Below, piece after piece: positions 14,353 through 20,030 of a stretch of 20,030 nucleotides of DNA. The DNA comes from CAZDUS01 sp044344495 (GTDB lineage: Bacteria > Verrucomicrobiota > Kiritimatiellia > CAIKKV01 > CAITUY01): positions 1 through 20,030 of the forward strand of contig JBIJCW010000018.1 in the NCBI GenBank assembly GCA_044344495.1, in the 5' to 3' direction. The number at the start of each line of letters is the position of its first letter. Position 1 is the first letter of the stretch. Both the position numbers and the translations under genes were made by a program. The notes beneath the pieces were generated by a model, which had not been told where the DNA came from, made no database searches, and saw only the letters and a list, made by a program, of their open reading frames with translations.

Positions 14353-15408
14353 ATGGACCTGTCGAACCCTATCGACAATCCATACGCCTGCTGCTACTTT
14401 CCGCCCCTGTCCATGAACTCCGCACCACCCAACTTGGATCCTGAAGCCTCCCGCCTGTCACCCCCTCCGCGGTGGCAGGACTACCTGCCCATGACCTTGG
14501 CCACCCTGTTCTGGGCCATGCCCACCCTCTTCATCCGCTACATCCGCCGCGAAACCGCTGACCAGTTCCCGCCGGAAGCCTTGAATGTCTACCGCTATGC
14601 CTCAGGCGCCATCTTCGCCCTGGCCCTCGTGGCCTTCTGGAAACCGCATGATTTCGCGGCCGTCCTGCGGAAACTCTGGGTTCCCGCCCTGCTGGCCTTC
14701 TTCCTGGCCGTCTTCCAGGCCGTCTGGGTACCCGGCGTCTGCCTGGTCAGCGCCCCTTACAGCACCCTCATGGGCCGATCGTCGATCCTCTTCAACCTGC
14801 TATTTGTGTTCATCCTGATCAAGGACGAGCGGCCCCTGATTCGATCCCGACGTTTCCTGGTCGCCAGCGCCTTCTGCCTTGCGGCCGTTGCAGGCATCGC
14901 CCTCGCCGATCCCGCCTTCAGCCTGCATGGGCCTGCAGGGAACCATGATTACATCCGCGGCACATTGTTGCTGCTGGTGGCCGCCCTGCTCTGGTCATTC
15001 TACACCATCGCCATCCGCCGCCTCGCCCCCCGCCTGCCCGCCGCAGCCACGTTTTCCGTCACGGCCGTCCTCTGCACCCTTTTCCTGATCCCCTTGTCCT
15101 TGAGAAATGGATCACTGGGGTTCATCGCGTCACCGGCTTGCACCGGCAAGGTCATCCTGGCACTGGTGTTATCGGGAATCCTCTGCATCGCCTCAACCCA
15201 GATGCTCTTCTACACCAGTCTCAAGCGCATCGGCGTGGTCCGCACATCCCTGATCTCACTGCTGACCCCGTTCCTGACGGGCGTGATGTCGGTAATCACC
15301 CTGGGCGAAGTGCTGACACCCCTGCAGTGGATATTGGGCGCCACCCTGCTGGGTGGCCTCGCCTTCATCATCGTGTCTCATCCTCGTCCGCCACGTCTGG
15401 CGCCGTGA
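14353..15408 (+). CDS. EamA/DMT-family permease
   Basis: A 351-residue integral membrane protein. About ten hydrophobic segments can be read, starting at YLPMTLATLFWAMPTLFIRYI (about 45-65), in two similar halves as in 10-TMS drug/metabolite transporters. Second-half signatures are LLLLVAALLWSFYTIAIRRLAP and SLKRIGVVRTSLISLLTPFLTGVMSVITLGEVLTPLQWILGATLLGGLAFII, the latter typical of the last two EamA helices. Substrates in this family are metabolites or drugs and cannot be read here. The N terminus before the first helix (about 40 residues) is unusually long and Pro-rich. The start is uncertain: only a weak AAGG precedes 14353, and Met21 (14413) is an alternative. Its last 41 bases overlap the 3' end of rmuC on the other strand. 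Confidence 0.88.
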   Translation: MDLSNPIDNPYACCYFPPLSMNSAPPNLDPEASRLSPPPRWQDYLPMTLATLFWAMPTLFIRYIRRETADQFPPEALNVYRYASGAIFALALVAFWKPHDFAAVLRKLWVPALLAFFLAVFQAVWVPGVCLVSAPYSTLMGRSSILFNLLFVFILIKDERPLIRSRRFLVASAFCLAAVAGIALADPAFSLHGPAGNHDYIRGTLLLLVAALLWSFYTIAIRRLAPRLPAAATFSVTAVLCTLFLIPLSLRNGSLGFIASPACTGKVILALVLSGILCIASTQMLFYTSLKRIGVVRTSLISLLTPFLTGVMSVITLGEVLTPLQWILGATLLGGLAFIIVSHPRPPRLAP

Positions 15409-16663
15409 TTTCCAGGATACGCCCCGCCTCCCCCGCCGGCATCTCGTGCACCATCCGCAACTTGCGCTCCATCATCCGCGTCCGCACTGCCGTCTTATCC
15501 AGCGTCTTGGCGGCCATGTTCAGGTGGTCCTGGACCTTTTCCAGCACTTCACCGAACTTGCCGAACTCGGTCTTCACCGCCGCCAGCACCTCCCACACCT
15601 CGCTTGACCGTTTCTCGATCGCCAGGGTATGGAACCCCACCCGCAGACTGTTGAGGATCGCCGCCAGCGTGGTCGGCCCCGTGGGCAGCACATGGTACTT
15701 CTGCTGCAAGGTGTCTGCCAGTCCCGGATGCCTCAACACCTCCGCATAAAGCCCTTCCGTGGGCAGGAACATGATCGCAAAGTCCGTCGTGCGCGGCGGA
15801 TTGATGTATTTGTCGCGGATATCCTTCGCGCACTTCTCAATGCTGCCGGCCAACGCATTCGTGGCGCGCTTGACCCCCTCCGCATCGCCCGCCGCCGCCG
15901 ACTCAACCAACCGCTCGTAATCCTCTTTCGGAAACTTGGCGTCAATCGGCAGCCACACCGCCTCATCCCCCGGCCCGCCTCGACCCGGCAACTTGACCGC
16001 ATACTCCACCTGCTCCGCCCCCTCCTTGGGATGGAACCGGGCCTCATACTGCTCCGGAGTCAGGATCTGCTCCAGTATCGCACCCAACTGATACTCACCC
16101 CAGGTCCCGCGCTCCTTGACGTTCGTCAGCACCCGCTTGAGGTCCCCCACCCCGTCCGCCAGTGACTTCATCTCGCCCAACCCCCGCTGCACGGCCTCCA
16201 GCCGCTCACTCACCAGCTTGAAGGATTCTCCCAACCGCTTCTCCAGCGTGCTGTGCAGTTTCTCGTCCACCGTCTGGCGCATCTGCTCGAGCTTGCTCTC
16301 GTTCCCCTGCTGCAACTCCTTGAGTTGCGCCTCCAACCGGTTCCGCATGCTCTCCAGTTCCTTGCGGTTCGATTCCTCCAGCCGCGCCGTGACCCCCACC
16401 AGTTCGCCCAGCCGCGCACTCTGCTGTTCGCCCAGCTTGGACAACGCATTCACCGCGGTCTCCGCCGACTCCTTCTGCGCACGGGCCACTTCCTCGCGCA
16501 GGTTCCGCGCCTCTCGCGACGCCTCCTCGCGCCCTGTCCGCAATTCATCGCGCAACACCTGCTCCAGGGCCGCCCCACCGCCCGCCGGACGCCGCCAGAC
16601 CAGGAACACCAACACCCCCAGACCGCCCAGCACGACCAGCGTGATGATATCAATCATGTCCAT
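15368..16663 (-). CDS. rmuC: RmuC-family DNA recombination protein
   Basis: A 431-residue protein with an N-terminal membrane helix (IDIITLVVLGGLGVLVFLVW, residues 4-23). A long coiled coil rich in Glu/Arg/Gln follows (about 30-175), then the RmuC nuclease-like core: VLTNVKERGTWGEYQLGAILEQIL, LPIDAKFPKEDYERL, KYINPPRTTDFAIMFLPTEGLYAEV and a GPTTLAAILNSLRVGF motif. RmuC is linked to limiting DNA inversions and rearrangements at short repeats, probably as a membrane-anchored nuclease. The match is close over the full length. Two in-frame ATGs start the protein (16663 and 16657); AGGGGG lies upstream. It follows the glycosyltransferase gene after 20 bases, so they are likely co-transcribed. Its 3' end overlaps the convergent EamA gene. 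Confidence 0.94.
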   Translation of the reverse strand: MDMIDIITLVVLGGLGVLVFLVWRRPAGGGAALEQVLRDELRTGREEASREARNLREEVARAQKESAETAVNALSKLGEQQSARLGELVGVTARLEESNRKELESMRNRLEAQLKELQQGNESKLEQMRQTVDEKLHSTLEKRLGESFKLVSERLEAVQRGLGEMKSLADGVGDLKRVLTNVKERGTWGEYQLGAILEQILTPEQYEARFHPKEGAEQVEYAVKLPGRGGPGDEAVWLPIDAKFPKEDYERLVESAAAGDAEGVKRATNALAGSIEKCAKDIRDKYINPPRTTDFAIMFLPTEGLYAEVLRHPGLADTLQQKYHVLPTGPTTLAAILNSLRVGFHTLAIEKRSSEVWEVLAAVKTEFGKFGEVLEKVQDHLNMAAKTLDKTAVRTRMMERKLRMVHEMPAGEAGRILEITAPDVADEDETR

Positions 16664-16683
16664 GCTGCCCCCTTTCTGTCCGC

Positions 16684-17994
16684 CTATACAACAACATCCG
16701 CAACCGCCTCATCCGTACCCCGTTCCGCCGGGAAGGAAACCGTCTCGTTGCCCGCCTTCTTGAGCATAAACCATTTCATGGGGCGCCCGGTCGCCGCAAT
16801 ACACATGCCGCGCACCACATAAACCATCAGGATCACCCCGGCCGTGTAGGAGGTCACAATCAACCGCAAAACCGAGCGCCACCCGAACCGGGATACCACC
16901 GCCCCCGATAGCGAGGCAATCAGCAATCCGCTACTGAACAGGATATAACCCAGCGACTTCCCAATCCGGAGATTCCCGGGTTCCCCCAGGGGCGCGCGTC
17001 CCGGCAGCAGGGCCACAATCCCGGTAATAAGCCCCACAACCAGCATCGCCAGCAGTATTGCCGTCATAAGATATCCGCTCCCGAAAAGCAGCATGGCCAT
17101 CTTGCGCCGACCCGTCGCCAGACCGCTCGTCAGCAATTCGGCCCCATGGTCGACAAAGCAGCGCGTCACGCCATACGCCCACCGCATCTGCTGCCGGAAG
17201 AGGTCGGGAAAGTTGTGCGGCACCTCGCTCGCGCACTCCAGATCCTCCACAAACCCGATCCGCTGGTTTCGCGTGTAGACACGGAAGGTGTAATCAATGT
17301 CCTCGGTCAGCGACCCTTCCCGCCACCGGCCCCCCTCCTCCAGCAGGTCACGCCGCACCAGTTCCGCCGACCCGCAGAAAACCGACGTATCACAGAACCG
17401 CCACAGGAACGGAAGAATCAGGGTGTGAATCACATAGACAATACTGGCCCCCATGATCGAGGCACTGCTCTGCAACGGGTCCAGCACACGCCACCGCGCC
17501 TGTACCCCCGCCAACGCCGGATCCGCCATCACCGGCGCCACGATCCGTTTGAGGAAATCCGCTTCCGGCAGGAAATCGGAATCAAAAACCAGCAGGTAGT
17601 CACCCCGCGACTGCTTGAGCATATGGTTGAGGTTGCCCGGCTTGTACCCGGCATTGTTCCCGCGCCGGATAACCCGTACCCGCGGATTCTCCGCGGCAAA
17701 CCGGTCCAGTTGTTTGGAGACTTCCGGCCTGTTGCTGTCGTCGCCAATCAGGATCTCATACCGGTCGGCAGGATACTCGAATGCCAGACACCGGGTCGCA
17801 CACTGGATGGCCGCCAATTCATTATAAGTGGGAATCTGGATCGTAACGTTCGGGTACGGGGCCCCCGCCGGCGGCACCACCGGCTCCCGCCGCCGCCGCA
17901 CCAGCACCAGCGCCATCACCAGCAGATAGACTCCCGTCAACACCGCGGCCAATCCCAGCAGACTGTGCAACACTATGTTCAATAAACTGGTCAT
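16684..17994 (-). CDS. Membrane glycosyltransferase family 2 (processive, cellulose/hyaluronan-synthase type)
   Basis: A 436-residue protein. An N-terminal membrane helix (about 8-33) precedes the GT-A catalytic domain: VTIQIPTYNEL (50-60), EILIGDDSN (80-88), the UDP/metal-binding DSD (Asp138, Asp140), TEDIDYTFR (Thr230-Glu-Asp232, catalytic base) and QQMRWAYGV (268-275, the QxxRW motif of processive synthases). Three or four C-terminal membrane helices follow (about 300-420). The combination of DxD, TED and QxxRW within a membrane frame fits polysaccharide synthases that extend a chain and export it. The product cannot be named. The ATG at 17994 is chosen because the first helix follows closely and GGGA lies 6 bases upstream; a GTG at 18063 would add 23 residues with no ribosome binding site. 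No other polysaccharide genes are adjacent. Confidence 0.88.
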   Translation of the reverse strand: MTSLLNIVLHSLLGLAAVLTGVYLLVMALVLVRRRREPVVPPAGAPYPNVTIQIPTYNELAAIQCATRCLAFEYPADRYEILIGDDSNRPEVSKQLDRFAAENPRVRVIRRGNNAGYKPGNLNHMLKQSRGDYLLVFDSDFLPEADFLKRIVAPVMADPALAGVQARWRVLDPLQSSASIMGASIVYVIHTLILPFLWRFCDTSVFCGSAELVRRDLLEEGGRWREGSLTEDIDYTFRVYTRNQRIGFVEDLECASEVPHNFPDLFRQQMRWAYGVTRCFVDHGAELLTSGLATGRRKMAMLLFGSGYLMTAILLAMLVVGLITGIVALLPGRAPLGEPGNLRIGKSLGYILFSSGLLIASLSGAVVSRFGWRSVLRLIVTSYTAGVILMVYVVRGMCIAATGRPMKWFMLKKAGNETVSFPAERGTDEAVADVVV

Positions 17995-18124
17995 GGATGA
18001 TCCCGATAACTCCACCAATCCGGAATAGGCCGTTGAAGGTATCAAGAGTTGCCATGAATACACAAATCAGAAAACGTTTCTTCTGGCTTCAGACCGCAAA
18101 ATCGCCTAGGCTTCGACCGATTTC

Positions 18125-18153
18125 GGCCTTCCGGGCACGCTTCCCGAAGGGCC
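18125..18153 (+). promoter_or_regulatory. Imperfect hairpin in the purB leader region
   Basis: In the 192-base gap between the divergent glycosyltransferase and purB genes, an 11-nt arm (18125-18135, GGCCTTCCGGG) can pair with 18143-18153 (CCCGAAGGGCC) across a 7-nt loop, with one G-U pair and one mismatch. It ends about 33 bases before the purB start. It could be an attenuator, an operator or the end of an upstream signal. No T-run follows, and I see no clear promoter in the gap. Confidence 0.35.
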
Positions 18154-18186
18154 CTCTTATCATCACGATCAAAGGAGCAAGCGCTT

Positions 18187-19479
18187 ATGATTTCACGTTA
18201 CACACGGCCGGAAATGGGCAACATCTGGTCCGACGAAAACAAGTTCCGCATCTGGCTGCAAATCGAAATCCTCGCCTGCGAGGCCATGAACAAACTGGGG
18301 GTCGTCCCCGCCGCTGACCTCAGGCGGATCAAGACCCGCGCCGACTTCAACGTCAAGCGGATCAACCAGATCGAGGCCAAGGTCAACCACGACGTCATCG
18401 CCTTCCTCACCAACGTCGCCGAACACGTCGGCCCCTCCTCCCGCTTTATCCACCGCGGACTGACCAGTTCGGATGTGCTCGATACCGCCCTCGCCGTCCA
18501 AATGCTCCAGGCCATCGACATCCTGATCGCGGACGTCAAGACCGTCCGCAAGGCCGCCGCCACCAAGGCCCGCAAATACAAATTCACCCCCATGATGGGC
18601 CGCAGCCATGGCATCCATGCCGAACCCATCACCTTCGGCCTCAAGATGGCCCTGATGTTCGACGAGTTCGGCCGCGCCCTGACCCGACTGCAAACCGCCC
18701 GGGAAACCATCCGCGTCGGCCAACTCTCCGGCGCCGTCGGCACCCACGCCCACATCTCCCCCTTCGTGGAACAATACGTCTGCCGCAAACTCGGCCTCAA
18801 ACCCGCCGCCATCTCAACCCAGGTCCTCCAGCGCGATCGCCATGCCGAATACGTCGCCGCCCTCGCCCTCGTCGGGGCCTCGGTCGATCGCTGGGCCACG
18901 GAATTCCGCCACCTCCAACGGACCGAAGTCCACGAAATGGAGGAATACTTCGGCAAGGAGCAAAAAGGCTCCTCCGCCATGCCGCACAAGAAGAACCCGA
19001 TCACTGGCGAGAAATTGAGCGGCCTGGCCCGCCTCCTGCGCGGCAACCTCGTCGCCGCCATGGAGAACGTCGCCCTCTGGCACGAACGCGATATCTCCCA
19101 CTCCTCCGTCGAACGTGTCATCCTCCCGGATAGCACCATCGCCCTGGACCACATGCTCGTGAACCTCGAGAAACTGGTCGCAAAAATGGTCGTCTATCCC
19201 GACCGCATGATCGAAAACCTGAACCTGACCCACGGCCTGATCCATTCCCAACAGGTCCTCCTGATGCTTACCCAGAAGAAATTCTCCCGCGAGGAAGCCT
19301 ACCGCCTCATCCAGAAACACGCCATGCAGGCCTGGAATACCCGGCAGGACCTCCGAACCCTCCTCGAGGCCGATCCCGTCATCATGCAGCGCGTATCCGC
19401 CGCCGACCTGGACAAGGTCTTCGACCTGAGCATCCATTTCAAAGACGTCAACCGCACCTTCAAAGCCGTGGGCCTGTAA
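18187..19479 (+). CDS. purB: Adenylosuccinate lyase
   Basis: A 430-residue enzyme of the fumarase/aspartase superfamily, of the usual length. It removes fumarate from SAICAR and from adenylosuccinate, at two steps of purine synthesis. Motifs: RYTRPEMGNIWSDENKF at the N terminus, NHDVIAF (67-73), TSSDVLDTA (93-101), GRSHGIHAEP (138-147, catalytic His141) and the superfamily signature KGSSAMPHKKNP (260-271), which holds the catalytic serine loop. RDISHSSVERVILPDS follows further on. AGGAG lies 9 bases before the ATG. purM follows 129 bases downstream on the same strand, so this looks like a small purine cluster. Confidence 0.97.
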   Translation: MISRYTRPEMGNIWSDENKFRIWLQIEILACEAMNKLGVVPAADLRRIKTRADFNVKRINQIEAKVNHDVIAFLTNVAEHVGPSSRFIHRGLTSSDVLDTALAVQMLQAIDILIADVKTVRKAAATKARKYKFTPMMGRSHGIHAEPITFGLKMALMFDEFGRALTRLQTARETIRVGQLSGAVGTHAHISPFVEQYVCRKLGLKPAAISTQVLQRDRHAEYVAALALVGASVDRWATEFRHLQRTEVHEMEEYFGKEQKGSSAMPHKKNPITGEKLSGLARLLRGNLVAAMENVALWHERDISHSSVERVILPDSTIALDHMLVNLEKLVAKMVVYPDRMIENLNLTHGLIHSQQVLLMLTQKKFSREEAYRLIQKHAMQAWNTRQDLRTLLEADPVIMQRVSAADLDKVFDLSIHFKDVNRTFKAVGL

Positions 19480-19490
19480 GAAAGGAATTA

Positions 19491-19573
19491 GGGTTCAGGG
19501 TTCAGAGTTCAGGAAAGTCAATGCAAGAAGCCGTTTTCACCCCCCATCCTGAACCCCGAACCCTGAACCCTGA
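19491..19573. repeat. GGGTTCA / TGAACCC inverted heptamer element, copy 3 (shortest core)
   Basis: GGGTTCA, GGGTTCA and a variant GAGTTCA (19491-19511) face a right arm of TGAACCC-type units starting at 19550. The core between them is about 38 bases. The element fills most of the purB-purM gap. Confidence 0.85.
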
Positions 19574-19608
19574 CACCAAGATTTGTGTACACTAAAGAAA
19601 GGTTCCCC

Positions 19609-20030
19609 ATGAAGAAGACCCGCAAACCTAAGTCCGCCTACGCCGCCGCTGGCGTCGATATCGACCAGAAAATGGCCGGCATCGCCTCCATCAAGAAAAT
19701 GGTGAAGTCCACCAAGACCGCCGGCGTCCTGAACGACATCGGCCAGTTCGGCGGCTTCTTCGCCTCGCCCGGCAAGGATAAGGTCCTCGTGGCCAGCACC
19801 GACGGCGTCGGCACCAAATTGAAAATCGCCACCATGGCCCGGCGTCACGACACCATCGGGCAGGATATCGTCAACCATTGCATCAACGATATCCTCGTCC
19901 AGGGCGCCACTCCGCTGTTCTTCATGGACTATGTGGGCATCTCCAAGTTCGACGGCACCATCTTCACCCAGATCGTCCAAGGCTTGTGCAAGGCCTGCCG
20001 TGAGGGCGGCTGCGCCCTGCTGGGCGGCGA
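19609..20030 (+). CDS. purM: Phosphoribosylformylglycinamidine cyclo-ligase (AIR synthetase), 5' part
   Basis: The first 140 residues are visible and the frame is still open at the window end. They match the PurM start: SAYAAAGVDID (residues 9-19), the ATP-binding STDGVGTKLKIA, RHDTIGQDIVNHCINDILVQGATPLFFMDY and CKACREGGCALLGGE. PurM closes the imidazole ring of FGAM with ATP to make AIR, the fifth step of purine synthesis. AAAGG lies 6 bases before the ATG. It follows purB, separated only by a repeat element and a short stretch containing the 8-bp palindrome GTGTACAC (19585-19592). Confidence 0.95.
   Translation, partial: MKKTRKPKSAYAAAGVDIDQKMAGIASIKKMVKSTKTAGVLNDIGQFGGFFASPGKDKVLVASTDGVGTKLKIATMARRHDTIGQDIVNHCINDILVQGATPLFFMDYVGISKFDGTIFTQIVQGLCKACREGGCALLGG

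Overview
This GC-rich (about 60%) window carries ordinary bacterial chromosomal genes: a class III nucleotide cyclase fragment, a pair of SPFH/band-7 membrane proteins, an HDAC-like deacetylase, a TrpB2-type tryptophan synthase beta chain, a cobalamin adenosyltransferase, a uronate-isomerase-like amidohydrolase with a HAD phosphatase, YqeY, topoisomerase IV ParC and ParE, an EamA permease, RmuC, a membrane glycosyltransferase, PurB and the start of PurM. The Bacteroidetes/PVC flavour of ParE, TrpB2 and the repeat-rich intergenic DNA suggest a member of the PVC superphylum (Kiritimatiellota, Lentisphaerota or Verrucomicrobiota). That is an inference from protein style only; there is no rRNA gene to settle it.

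Layout. Bases 1-549 hold the C-terminal end of an adenylate/guanylate cyclase. Bases 550-734 hold two palindromic repeats and a good sigma70-like promoter with a palindrome over its -35 box, leading into two coupled SPFH genes (735-4024). An HDAC-family gene (4180-5121) and trpB2 (5401-6774) follow on the same strand. A block of about 7.3 kb on the minus strand (14268 down to 6950) reads parE > parC > yqeY > HAD > amidohydrolase > cobO, with GTGA overlaps at parE/parC and possibly at HAD/amidohydrolase. An EamA gene (14353-15408, plus) overlaps the 3' end of rmuC, which is in a minus-strand pair with a GT2 glycosyltransferase (17994 down to 15368). purB and purM (plus) close the window.

The intergenic DNA is more unusual than the genes. 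Two repeat families occupy it. (1) GGGTTCA heptamers in tandem on one side of a short core and their complement TGAACCC on the other occur at 4024-4162, 6785-6937 and 19491-19573, with a lone right arm at 7532-7555. (2) REP-like units of the form GTAG + 8-bp arm + 4-nt loop + 8-bp arm occur four times in 5136-5278, two of them facing each other as in a REPIN. A 9-nt sequence (CGTTTGCCT) precedes both one of these REP units and two different palindromes at 571-639.

The best candidate for an undescribed system is the SPFH pair. Each protein has one N-terminal membrane helix, three copies of a repeat of about 45 residues ending in PG-x-Y-x-x-NPY, an SPFH domain and a coiled coil. This order recalls the eukaryotic major vault protein (repeats, SPFH-like shoulder, helical cap), but the resemblance is by eye only. 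The amidohydrolase-HAD pair is a second candidate, as a small uncharacterised sugar-acid or sugar-phosphate module.
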